In this document: positions 44,070 through 60,962 of the stretch, in pieces
How the letters are laid out: each line of letters starts with the position of its first letter
Numbering within the stretch: position 1 is the first letter of the stretch
Source of the DNA: VAZQ01 sp045811525
Lineage (GTDB): Bacteria > Pseudomonadota > Alphaproteobacteria > Rhizobiales > Xanthobacteraceae
Direction of reading: 5' to 3'
Assembly: GCA_045811525.1 (NCBI GenBank)
Contig: JBJMTV010000049.1
Location: forward strand, 5,684-69,683
DNA length: 64,000 nucleotides
Notes under the pieces: generated by a model
Databases searched by the model: none
What the model saw: the letters and a program-made list of their open reading frames with translations, nothing else
Told to the model about the DNA's origin: nothing
Program-made: the position numbers and the translations under genes

Positions 44070-45392
44070 TCAACCGGCGTAGATCCAGAAGTCGGCAAGA
44101 ATAGCGGCACCACTCGGGGGTAGCGGCGCCGGCACTTGCACCGCTGCAAAGGGATGCGGTCGCCCGCCAAATCTGTCAGACCACGCCGCGGAGATGCCGG
44201 CAAAGTCGCGCATGTCGGTGAGGAAGTATTGGGCGCGCACGACATTGCCGATGTCAACGCCGACGGCCTTGCACACGGCTTCCGCATAGGCGTGAACAAG
44301 ACTGCCTTGCGCTTGCCCCGTGAGATTCAGCGCATCGAATGCCTGCCCATCTTGCGCCGCCGGAACCCGGGTGTCGCGTCCGACGGCCATCACGCCGGAG
44401 GGAAAGACCAACTCGCCCGCGCGCACGCAAGGCCCATAGGTGGCGAGTGCTGGAACATCAACGTCGACCAGCTCTTTGCGGCGGCCGGCCTTGTTCTTGA
44501 GCGCGATCAGATTGATCTCGAGCGAGCTCTCTGAGCTTGAATAATCTTTCGCGGGGACGAGCGTCACCGCGCATGGAATGTCGCGAAAATACTGCGTCCA
44601 CACATCCATGAAATCGGGGAAGTCATCGAGCCGGCGGATATAGGCCTGCGCCTTGAGACTGTGCTCGAGGGCAGAGCCTGAAGCCTTCAATGAGGGTTCG
44701 AGCCGCTCCTTGATCACGTAATGGACTTGCCGGCGAAAGCTCGTCTGGCCTCCCCAACGGCGAAACGACGGGATTTCCACCCCTGGCGCCAACTGGCCAT
44801 TGTCGCGCAGGGCCTGGTTGCCGGCCACAAAGACGAAGTCGCCGACGACCACGGCCGGGTTGTAACCGGACGCGCTGATCTCCTCCCCTGGGAAACTGAT
44901 CTTTTGGATTGCCGTGTTCGCGCCCGGCACAACGGCAATCATTGAGGTGTGGATATTCGTGCGCGCGCTGAAGCAGCGCTCCATAATGATGGAGGTGCTG
45001 GGAGGAATGTAGCTGCCGAACTCGGCAAACCGCGCCATATGGTAGGCGTGCACGGCCTGGCCGGAGGTGTAGAATTGATCGACCCGCACGGCATGCGGCA
45101 GGTCGGAGCCGAATTCGCTGAGTACCGCACGCATGCGCTGCAGGATGAAATCGGCCTCGCGCCGCAGGGGAGGCCGCCCGCTTAGCCGATGCCCGCTCTG
45201 CCCTTCCACATCGGGCGCAAGTCCTTTTGCGAAATCGAAGGCTTCATGTCCGTTGAGGAAAATCCACGGGCCGGCCTTAACCGCATAGGCAAAGCTGGTG
45301 GAGGTGCCGACGAGGCGCTCGACCGCTTTGACTTGCAATGAGCTGGGCCGACTGACGCCTGCGGCCCCTCCTGCTTGCGCGCGCTCGCTCAT
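44070..45392 (-). CDS. Triple RidA-domain fusion protein
   Basis: ATG 45392 starts a 440-residue protein made of three consecutive RidA (YjgF/YER057c) domains: about 20-165 (AYAVKAGPWIFLNGHEAFDF to HTSMIAVVPGANTA), 166-300 (YNPAVVVGDFVFVAGNQALR to SSLEINLIALKNKA) and 301-440 (YGPCVRAGELVFPSGVMAVG to ILADFWIYAG). Ordinary RidA works as a homotrimer with active sites between subunits; a three-domain chain could fold as a pseudo-trimer. The key Arg of RidA (PARS) seems retained only in domain 1 (FSARTNI) and is replaced in domains 2 and 3 (IPCAVTL, HPFAAVQ). It lies 74 bases from the MetE-like gene, in one likely operon, inside the ribosomal protein locus. Confidence 0.8.
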   Translation of the reverse strand: MSERAQAGGAAGVSRPSSLQVKAVERLVGTSTSFAYAVKAGPWIFLNGHEAFDFAKGLAPDVEGQSGHRLSGRPPLRREADFILQRMRAVLSEFGSDLPHAVRVDQFYTSGQAVHAYHMARFAEFGSYIPPSTSIIMERCFSARTNIHTSMIAVVPGANTAIQKISFPGEEISASGYNPAVVVGDFVFVAGNQALRDNGQLAPGVEIPSFRRWGGQTSFRRQVHYVIKERLEPSLKASGSALEHSLKAQAYIRRLDDFPDFMDVWTQYFRDIPCAVTLVPAKDYSSSESSLEINLIALKNKAGRRKELVDVDVPALATYGPCVRAGELVFPSGVMAVGRDTRVPAAQDGQAFDALNLTGQAQGSLVHAYAEAVCKAVGVDIGNVVRAQYFLTDMRDFAGISAAWSDRFGGRPHPFAAVQVPAPLPPSGAAILADFWIYAG

Positions 45393-45466
45393 GGACACTG
45401 CTTCTCCTGCCAGCCAGAGGACGCATGAGCTCGCGGCAAACAATGATAGGGAAGTATGAGCCGGCG

Positions 45467-46660
45467 CTAGGCTGCTGTTCGACGGCCCCATAGCTCCTGG
45501 GTCGCAAGGCGCGCGCCCTCGGCGAGCGACCTCAGCTTCGCCCACATGATGCTGGGGTGGACACGCTGCGCGAACGGGCTCTGCGCAAAGCCGCAGTCGG
45601 TCCCGCCCATGACCTGCTCGCGGCCGACGGCGTGTGCGAGCCGTACGATGCGTTGAGCCACCAATTCGGGATGCTCGACGATGTTGGTGGCGTGGCTGAT
45701 CACACCAGGAATGAGCACTTTGCCAGGCGGGAGCTTCACCTTCTTCCAGACCACCCATTCATGTTCGTGGCGCGGATTGGCGGCCTCGAACTGGTACGCC
45801 CCCACATTGACCTGCAGCATCAGGTCGACGATGTCCTGCATGGGCACATCGAAGGCGTGTGGTCCGTTCCAGCTTCCCCAGCAGATATGATAGCGCGAGC
45901 GCTCCGGGGGAATGTCTCGTAGGGCGTGATTGAGAGCATCTATGCGCATCTGCGCCCAGGCGCGATATTGCGCATTGCTCAGCGGCGGTACCATTTTCTC
46001 GTGCATGTAGGGAAGAAACGCATCGTCGATCTGCACATAGAGCCCGGAATCGACAATGGCTTTGTATTCCTGGTGCAGGCAGTCGGCGAGCGCGAACAGG
46101 AGCTTCCTCTCGTCTCCATAATGCTCATCCTTCGCGTTGGGGAGCGCGCTGGCAGGGGCGACGACGGGCAGAAATGCCGCGGCGACCTTCGCCTTGGCGG
46201 CCGCGGATTGAAGGTTTGCAATATCGCGCTTGACCTGTGCGTCTGAGTAGCGGAGCGCCCCAGACACGATGAAGCGGGAGCCGAGCCGCTTGGTCAAACC
46301 GGTCGCCCTGTCGTATTCGGCGTAGAACTCTGGGAAGGCCACGCGGTCTTGACCACCACCGACCGTGGCAAGCGGGTCCTTGGCTTCTTGAGCTGTAAGC
46401 GGCCGGGCACTGAGCCCGCTCAGACGGTCATGCACGTAGAAGGCCCAATTGCGCCCTTTGCTGAACTCGCCGTCACTGACGATGTCGATCCCCACCTCGG
46501 CCTGTTGGCGGACCACCTCGGCAATAGAGTCCTTCAGGCACGCCTCGTAGCGCTCCTGGTCGTAGGGCTCGCCGTTTTCGATCTTGTGCAGGAACTCGAC
46601 GAGGTGCGGCGGCCGCACCAGGCTGCCAACGTGGGTGGTCATGATCCGCTCTGCAGCCAT
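45467..46660 (-). CDS. MetE-like cobalamin-independent methyltransferase
   Basis: The 397-residue protein matches the C-terminal (catalytic) half of MetE-type enzymes and the UROD/MetE-like fold: TTHVGSLVRPPHLVEFLHKI near the start, EVGIDIVSDGEFSKGRNWAF, YHICWGSWNGPHAFDVPMQD and VMGGTDCGFAQSPFAQRVHP, with the zinc-ligand type residues His (CWGSWNGPH region), Glu and Cys (GTDCGF). It lacks the N-terminal half of full-length MetE. Such stand-alone proteins transfer methyl groups from various donors or act in xenobiotic metabolism. Context with RidA domains suggests amino-acid or enamine chemistry; the reaction is not known. Confidence 0.75.
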   Translation of the reverse strand: MAAERIMTTHVGSLVRPPHLVEFLHKIENGEPYDQERYEACLKDSIAEVVRQQAEVGIDIVSDGEFSKGRNWAFYVHDRLSGLSARPLTAQEAKDPLATVGGGQDRVAFPEFYAEYDRATGLTKRLGSRFIVSGALRYSDAQVKRDIANLQSAAAKAKVAAAFLPVVAPASALPNAKDEHYGDERKLLFALADCLHQEYKAIVDSGLYVQIDDAFLPYMHEKMVPPLSNAQYRAWAQMRIDALNHALRDIPPERSRYHICWGSWNGPHAFDVPMQDIVDLMLQVNVGAYQFEAANPRHEHEWVVWKKVKLPPGKVLIPGVISHATNIVEHPELVAQRIVRLAHAVGREQVMGGTDCGFAQSPFAQRVHPSIMWAKLRSLAEGARLATQELWGRRTAA

Positions 46661-46794
46661 GCCCCTGTCCTCCTGCCGCTATGGTCCGCCTATCAGCGCA
46701 TGATCATTACGCTCTGGCGATTGCGTCGCAAGCGCGGGCACGACGTGCCTGTGAGGGGAGCGTGTTTCCGCTCAGTGACGCCGAGACCAAGAAG

Positions 46795-47307
46795 CTAGTT
46801 CAGAGCCGCGTCCAGCCGGTCATAATGCTTGCGGACGAGCTCGATGTTGCCAGGAAATTCGACCGGGACGGCGGCTCTCAGTGCTTCCTTGAGCTCCTCG
46901 AGAAATTCGACCTTCTCCGTGTCGGGAACGCTGTTGTCCGCCGAGAGGGCTTCAATCTCCTGCTTGAGAACGACACCAGGCTCGGTGAATTCCTTCGTTT
47001 GCTGATCAATGCCGGTCATGACCATGGTGATGTTGGCGACCACGTCGTCATATTCTTTGAGGTCCTTGAACCCATGCCTCTTGGCAATGGTTTGCAGCTC
47101 AGCCTGAAGCTGCGACGGCCTGTCGCCGGCAAGCCCCTGTGTCTTGCGGATCAGTGCCGTCATGTCCGGCTGTGCTGCAATAAATCCGAGCACCTGCTTC
47201 TCAGTGAGCCTGATCTGTCGAGACGCGGGCTGTGCCGCTCCCGGAGAGACCAGGGCGAGCAGGGCGGCCACGACACCCGCCAGCAGAAGACTGAGGGCCT
47301 GGCGCAT
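46795..47307 (-). CDS. Small exported protein of unknown function
   Basis: The 170-residue product has a signal peptide (MRQALSLLLAGVVAALLALV...GAAQP) and a helical mature part: RQIRLTEKQVLGFIAAQPDM, LQAELQTIAKRHGFKDLKEY and VANITMVMTGIDQQTKEFTE. Such proteins are found in Hyphomicrobiales, often annotated as hypothetical. It completes the reverse-strand group between rplA and rplJ; there is a gap of about 130 bases to the MetE-like gene. Confidence 0.65.
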   Translation of the reverse strand: MRQALSLLLAGVVAALLALVSPGAAQPASRQIRLTEKQVLGFIAAQPDMTALIRKTQGLAGDRPSQLQAELQTIAKRHGFKDLKEYDDVVANITMVMTGIDQQTKEFTEPGVVLKQEIEALSADNSVPDTEKVEFLEELKEALRAAVPVEFPGNIELVRKHYDRLDAALN

Positions 47308-47913
47308 TGAAACCTTTCACTTGCCGACACACTGGACTATCGGGCCGGGGTGACCAAAATTGGACCGCGGCGGCGTGTCGCTGGCGCGCTACCGGCCGAA
47401 ACGCGAGCCTTGGGTTGATTCCGCTTGGCAAGCGTGGTTCGACCTATTAAGTAGGGGCTCCAGGGCGTGCCGGCCCGGTGTGTCGGCACGCTTTTGTGCG
47501 CTCTTCGGAAAGCATGACAGTTGATCCTTCAACCCTTTTGAACGTCCTGCGGGAACGATCGGAAGGGAGCTGAGGACGTAACTCGATTTTTGTGGAGCCG
47601 CAAAGGCTTCCAGCGGTTTCTGGAAGTCGATCCTGTCCGAGACTGCAGGTGCCCCGGTGGGGCTTAATGACGACACGCCTGCACAGATGGGGAAGACCGT
47701 TTTGGGGCGATGAGCCCTGCGACCGGTTTCAACCTCGACGCCGGTCGGCAGCGACAGCTGCCGCCCGGGGGCAGGAAGTTGAGCGTCGTCTTGTATGTCG
47801 CAGACGGTCCGGATGCCGGCGGCGTAGCGGGCTGGACAGCGGCAACAGGACGGCAGGTCGCAACCGGCGGGCTCTCGCAGCAACGATGGTCCGCCAACCA
47901 GAGAGAGCTTGCA
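47308..47913. promoter_or_regulatory. Long leader region of the rplJL operon
   Basis: About 600 bases with no supported gene precede rplJ. In most bacteria the untranslated rplJ leader binds the L10-L12 complex and represses the operon. This stretch contains GC-rich inverted repeats (e.g. CGTGCCG 47466-47472 with CGGCACG 47484-47490, followed by CTTTTGTG) that could be part of such a structure or a terminator for incoming transcripts. Because the rplKA and rplJL pairs are split by reverse-strand genes, rplJL must have its own promoter here. I could not assign its -35 and -10 boxes with confidence. Confidence 0.4.
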
Positions 47914-48432
47914 GTGGATCGAGCGGCTAAGAAGGAGCTCGTCACGACGCTCAAGGGCATGTTCAAGCAGGCCAATGTCGTCGTGGTGGCCCACTATTCA
48001 GGCCTCAATGTTGGCCAGATGCAGAGCCTGCGCAAGCAGATGAAGCAGGCCGGCGCTTCCGTGAAGGTAACGAAGAACCGTCTCGCCAAGATCGCTCTTG
48101 ATGGGACGGAGGCAGCCGTAATCGTGCCCTTGCTGAAGGGACCGACCGTGATTGCCTATTCCGGCGACCCTGTGGCTGCACCAAAGGTCGCCAGCGACTT
48201 CGCCAAGGCTCACGAGAGATTCGTGATCCTCGGAGGGGTTATGGGCAAGACCGCGCTTGACGCAAACGGTGTCAAGGCGCTGGCCGCGTTGCCTTCACTC
48301 GACGAGTTGCGCGCTAGGCTGGTCGGGCTCATTCAGGCCCCATCTACCAAGATCGCGCAGGTGGTCAACGCGCCAGCCACGAAGTTGGCCCGCGTCTTCC
48401 AGGCCTATGCAAAGTCCAACGAGGCGGCCTGA
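47914..48432 (+). CDS. rplJ: 50S ribosomal protein L10
   Basis: GTG 47914 has AGAGAG upstream and gives the normal start DRAAKKELVTTLKGMFKQAN. The 172-residue product has the rRNA-binding N-terminal domain (VVVAHYSGLNVGQMQSLRKQ, VKVTKNRLAKIAL) and the C-terminal helix that binds L7/L12 dimers (RVFQAYAKSNEAA). It is followed at 46 bases by rplL. Confidence 0.95.
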   Translation: MDRAAKKELVTTLKGMFKQANVVVVAHYSGLNVGQMQSLRKQMKQAGASVKVTKNRLAKIALDGTEAAVIVPLLKGPTVIAYSGDPVAAPKVASDFAKAHERFVILGGVMGKTALDANGVKALAALPSLDELRARLVGLIQAPSTKIAQVVNAPATKLARVFQAYAKSNEAA

Positions 48433-48477
48433 TCCCGGCCGTAAACTCCTCTGCTTTAGGAAACGATAGGATATCCA

Positions 48478-48852
48478 ATGGCTGATCTGCAGAAACTTGT
48501 TGACGACCTCTCCCAGCTCACCGTCCTCGAGGCGGCTGATCTGGCCAAGATGCTCGAGGAGAAGTGGGGCGTGTCCGCCGCTGCGGCGGTGGCGGTCGCT
48601 GCGGCTCCGGGCTCTGCCGCAGCGGCTCCGGCGGAAGAGAAGACCGAGTTCACGGTCATGCTGATGGCGCACGGCGAAAAGAAGATCGAGGTCATTAAAG
48701 AGGTGCGTGCGCTCACCGGTCTGGGTCTGAAGGAGGCCAAGGACCTGGTCGAGGGTGCGCCTAAGGCCGTCAAGGAAGGCGTCAGCAAGGACGAGGCCGA
48801 GAAGGTCAAAGCCGCGCTGGAGAAGGCTGGCGCCAAGGTTGAGCTTAAGTAA
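48478..48852 (+). CDS. rplL: 50S ribosomal protein L7/L12
   Basis: The 124-residue protein has the N-terminal dimerisation helix (LQKLVDDLSQLTVLEAADLA), an Ala/Pro hinge (AAAPGSAAAAPAEEK) and the C-terminal factor-binding domain (VRALTGLGLKEAKDLVEGAP). It recruits translation factors, including EF-Tu, to the ribosome. Confidence 0.97.
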   Translation: MADLQKLVDDLSQLTVLEAADLAKMLEEKWGVSAAAAVAVAAAPGSAAAAPAEEKTEFTVMLMAHGEKKIEVIKEVRALTGLGLKEAKDLVEGAPKAVKEGVSKDEAEKVKAALEKAGAKVELK

Positions 48853-49181
48853 ATACACCTTATCTAGTGAGATCAGGATCTACCGATATCACCACTTACG
48901 GACATCACGGGGCGAGCGGCGCAACCCAAATCCGCCCCGGATGCTCCACTTCGGCCGCGGAAGCGCCAGCTCGCGCTTGCGCCCGCAAAACTCGGTGATT
49001 TCAGGTCTAAGTACCAGGAATTACCAATAAAGCTGCTTTTGACGGCAGCGAGGCAACGGTTCGGCGGCACGCCGAATCGCATACAAGGTAGGGCCCGACG
49101 CCTGTCCCGACGGTCGCGATGGATGGCGGCCTTCCGGAGAGTCGTCCCGCGGCCCGCGGTTCGACACAACGAGAGATAGAG
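48853..49181. other. rplL-rpoB intergenic region
   Basis: About 330 bases without a gene. The only structure I see is a short GCTGC...GCAGC repeat near 49030-49050, possibly an attenuator between the ribosomal and polymerase genes as in other bacteria. No clear promoter. Confidence 0.35.
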
Positions 49182-53312
<4,131 letters not shown>

Positions 53313-53467
53313 AGGCGTGACGGAAAACAGATGATGCAGGACGGCAGCGACAACGACGAGGTGAGAATCCTTCGTCCGCTGTCTGTCCATCATTGTCTGT
53401 GGTCCCTCATCGGTGCCTGTCCTCCTGTTTTGGTCTGCAAACCTGAAGGCTCCCCACGGAGAAAGCA

Positions 53468-57676
<4,209 letters not shown>

Positions 57677-57705
57677 CCTCCCGCGCGCATCCATAATCGA
57701 TTGGC

Positions 57706-57735
57706 AAGGGCCGCCTGCGGGCGGCCCTTTGCTTC
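57706..57735 (+). terminator. Rho-independent terminator after rpoC
   Basis: AAGGGCCGCC (57706-57715) and GGCGGCCCTT (57720-57729) form a perfect 10-bp stem with a TGCG loop, followed by TTGCTT. It lies 30 bases after the rpoC stop and ends the rplJL-rpoBC transcript. The 57736-57979 interval has no further gene. Confidence 0.85.
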
Positions 57736-57979
57736 TGCCCGCCAAGCTCGCTCGGCCGCCGTGCCGAGCGGCGGGAGAAGGTTGCGCAAATTTAAGGCTG
57801 TTCCAGCCAGATGTTTGCCGGCGGTAAAGCATTATATCCGACGGTCGAGCATGCGCTGTTCGAGCCACACTGGACCCTAATTTCTCGCGAGCGGGAGCAG
57901 GCCCTGCAAAAAGCCATTTTGTCGCGGTGATCTGAGGGACTTCGGTCCATTTCTCCGCTCTGGCTCGCGCGCCCGCCTC

Positions 57980-60952
57980 ATGGAAGCTCTTCTCATCAAG
58001 ATCTTTGCGACCGCGCTGGCGCTGAGCCAGGTCACGACTACGCCGGACGCCGTGAAGACGCAGTTTGATCGCTCGGCCGATCAGCCGGAGGTGGCACAAT
58101 TGCTGCGTGCGGGCTGTGCCCACATGCGCAAGGCCTTCGACATAGAGGACGTCAATGTCGACGAGCTGATCACCACTGCGCTTGATGATCCGCAGGCGAT
58201 CGGCGACACCAAGGTCTTTCGCGGCATCAATTTCAGCGACCTGCACACCGCCTATCGCGAGTTCTGCAAGGGCGAGAAGGTACCGACGCCGGCAGTCGAT
58301 CTCGGGGCGGTGATCGACTTCTACAACAAGGCCACGACCGACCTTCCCGATCATACCAAGCTCAAGGGGCTAAAGCTCCCCGGCGCCAGCGTGGTGCTCG
58401 ATCGCCGCGGCGAGCGGTTTGCCGAGGTGTTCGAGGAGAACCAGCGCCGGGTCTGGGTGACGCTGGCGGACATCCCCGAGCAGGTGCGCAAGGCGTTCGT
58501 GGCGGCCGAGGACAAGCGCTTCTATCAGCACAAGGGGATCGATGAGCGCGGGCTCATTCGCGCCTTCATCGGCAACCTGGCGGCTTCCGGACGTCCGCAG
58601 GGGGGCTCGACCATCACCCAGCAGGTGGTCAAGAACCTGCTTGTTGGCGAGGACCTCACCTATGAGCGCAAGATCCGCGAGATGATCGTTGCGACGCGGC
58701 TCGAGCGCACATTGAGCAAGGACGAGATCCTCGAGCTTTATCTCAACTCGGTCTATCTCGGGCGCAGCTCGTGGGGGATCGAGCTTGCGGCGCGCAGCTA
58801 TTTCGGCAAGCCGGCGAAGGAACTCACGCTCGAGCAGGGGGCGCTGTTGGCGGGCCTGACCAAGGGGCCGAACTACTACAGCCCGGATCGCCAGCCCGGG
58901 CGGGCACAGGAGCGTCTCGCCTATGTGCTGAGCCGCCTCAAGGAGGACGGGGTCCCCGGTGCCGAGCCGCCCGAGCGCGGACTGCCGGCATTGCCGGTGA
59001 TGGTCGCCTATGAGCGGCCGCGGCGTGACGTCGGCTTTCATTTTGTCGATCAGGTGGCGCGCGAGGCGAAGGCGCTTGCTGGGATCGAAGCGATCACGGC
59101 GCATTCTTATACGGTGCGCTCGACCATTCATCCGCAGCTGCAGCGCTCGGTCGAGGAGGCGCTGCAGGAGGGGCTATGGCGCTATGAGCGCAATTCCGGG
59201 CGGCTGCAGTTCCGCGCTGCGGAAGCCAATCTGGGCAAGGCCATCGAGCGGATCGCGGCCGACCAGAAGAGCACCGACCGGCGCCCGGCCTGGCAACGCG
59301 CTCTCGCCAGTGCGCGCTTGCCGCTCTACGACGTGCACTGGACGCCGGCCGTCATTGTGGACAAGCCAGGTGGCAAGAAGGGCCAGAACGCGTGGCGCGT
59401 AGGCTTGGCCGACGGGCGCATTCTGTCACTGAGCATCGATAATGCCGCGGCGCAACGCAAGCTCGTACTGAATGACGTGATCCTGGTGCAGGCGCCTGCC
59501 GCTGCTGCCGGTGCGCCAGCCGCCGGCGGAAAGGCGCCGAGCAAGCCTCCACCTGTGGGACGCGCCGAGTTACGCGTGCGTCCGCAGGTGCAGGGCGCGA
59601 TTGTGGTGCTGGAGAACAAGACCGGCCGCATTCTGGCAATGACCGGCGGGTTTTCCTATCCGCTGAGCCAGCTCAACCGCGTCACCCAGGCGGCGCGCCA
59701 GCCGGGCTCCGCCATCAAGCCATTGTCCTACCTCGCCACGCTCGGGCGTGGACTGCAGCCCAATACCCTCGTGAGCGACGAGTCGATCACGCTCGCGCCG
59801 ATCGGCGGCGGCCGCGTCCGCGAGCAGGATTATTGGACACCGAAAAACTACGATGGCGGCGGTGGTGGAGTTCTGACCCTACGCCGGGCGCTCGAGAACT
59901 CGCGCAACCTGGCGACCGTCCACCTGCTCGAGGGAGCAATCGACAGCAGCCCGGAAGCAAGCCTCGAGAGGCTCTGCGCCCTCGCACTGGAGGCGCAGAT
60001 CTATCGCGAGTGCCAGCGTTATTACCCCTTTGTGCTGGGTGCGCAGCCGGTGCGTCCGATTGATCTTGCCGGCTTCTATGCGGCGATTGCCAATGAAGGT
60101 TTCCATCCCGCTCCGCATGTGGTCGAGAGCGTCGAGCGCAATGGCCTCGTGGTCTACCGCCACGATTCGAAGGCGGGATTTTCGATCGGCTCGGTCGATC
60201 GCCCTGCTTTCTACCAGCTCAAGACCATGCTGCAGGGTGTGCTGGCGCGCGGCACGGCGCACTCTATTGCCTCGCTTGCCCCGTTTGTGGCCGGGAAAAC
60301 CGGCACCACGGACAACGAGAATGACGCCTGGTTTGTCGGCTTCACCAATGAGGTCACGGTGGCGGTCTGGATCGGCTACGACAATGCCGACGGCAAACGC
60401 CGCACACTGGGGGGCGGCGTGACCGGCGGCGGCTTGGCGGTGCCGATCTTCGAGAAGGTGATCCAATCGGTATGGACCCATGTGGCGCCGCGTACCGCGC
60501 TGGCGCCCCCGTCACCCGAGGCGCGCCGGCAGCTCTCATGCAAGGCGGTCGACCTCGAGTCCGGAGATCTGCAAGGCGGGAGTAGGGGAAGCATAGAGTG
60601 CTTCCGCATCGACCGTAGCGGTCAGGTGCTCGATACCCAGTATCAGCTGGTGTCGCGGGAGGATGCCGCCTACACCCGCGAGTCGCGCGGCTACTACAGC
60701 GTTGCCCCCAGCGCCAACCCCTTCAGCTGGGGGTATTCCGAGCCGCGCCCATACTACCCGAACCAATACTATCAGGACCGCTATGGGCGTTACGTGCCGG
60801 CACCGCGCGATCCGCGCGCCCAGCAGTATTACAGCCAACCGGGTGTCATGCAGCGTGACCCGAGGACGCCTCGCGATCCATATGGTCGGGAGTACCAGAC
60901 GCCGCAGCGAATCGATCCGGGCTACCTCTGGGGCGGGCGACGCTACTACTGA
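57980..60952 (+). CDS. Class A penicillin-binding protein (PBP1A-like) with N-terminal extension
   Basis: The 990-residue bifunctional enzyme polymerises and cross-links peptidoglycan. A glycosyltransferase domain lies at about 140-340 (FVAAEDKRFYQHKGIDERGL, catalytic Glu177; GGSTITQQVVKNLL; ERKIREMIVATRLERTLSKD). The transpeptidase has SAIK (Ser577-Lys580), SRN (641) and KTG (773). Unusual features are an N-terminal hydrophobic stretch that is short and poorly marked (MEALLIKIFATALALSQVTT), an extra region of about 110 residues before the glycosyltransferase domain, and a Tyr/Pro/Arg-rich tail of about 90 residues (PYYPNQYYQDRYGRYVPAPR). It stands alone, downstream of rpoC. Confidence 0.9.
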   Translation: MEALLIKIFATALALSQVTTTPDAVKTQFDRSADQPEVAQLLRAGCAHMRKAFDIEDVNVDELITTALDDPQAIGDTKVFRGINFSDLHTAYREFCKGEKVPTPAVDLGAVIDFYNKATTDLPDHTKLKGLKLPGASVVLDRRGERFAEVFEENQRRVWVTLADIPEQVRKAFVAAEDKRFYQHKGIDERGLIRAFIGNLAASGRPQGGSTITQQVVKNLLVGEDLTYERKIREMIVATRLERTLSKDEILELYLNSVYLGRSSWGIELAARSYFGKPAKELTLEQGALLAGLTKGPNYYSPDRQPGRAQERLAYVLSRLKEDGVPGAEPPERGLPALPVMVAYERPRRDVGFHFVDQVAREAKALAGIEAITAHSYTVRSTIHPQLQRSVEEALQEGLWRYERNSGRLQFRAAEANLGKAIERIAADQKSTDRRPAWQRALASARLPLYDVHWTPAVIVDKPGGKKGQNAWRVGLADGRILSLSIDNAAAQRKLVLNDVILVQAPAAAAGAPAAGGKAPSKPPPVGRAELRVRPQVQGAIVVLENKTGRILAMTGGFSYPLSQLNRVTQAARQPGSAIKPLSYLATLGRGLQPNTLVSDESITLAPIGGGRVREQDYWTPKNYDGGGGGVLTLRRALENSRNLATVHLLEGAIDSSPEASLERLCALALEAQIYRECQRYYPFVLGAQPVRPIDLAGFYAAIANEGFHPAPHVVESVERNGLVVYRHDSKAGFSIGSVDRPAFYQLKTMLQGVLARGTAHSIASLAPFVAGKTGTTDNENDAWFVGFTNEVTVAVWIGYDNADGKRRTLGGGVTGGGLAVPIFEKVIQSVWTHVAPRTALAPPSPEARRQLSCKAVDLESGDLQGGSRGSIECFRIDRSGQVLDTQYQLVSREDAAYTRESRGYYSVAPSANPFSWGYSEPRPYYPNQYYQDRYGRYVPAPRDPRAQQYYSQPGVMQRDPRTPRDPYGREYQTPQRIDPGYLWGGRRYY

Positions 60953-60962
60953 AAGACGGATC

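Noticed and set aside
47710..47913. N-terminal extension of L10 from an upstream start
   Set aside because: The frame is open upstream, but the residues are not L10-like and GTG 47914 has a binding site and the usual first residues.
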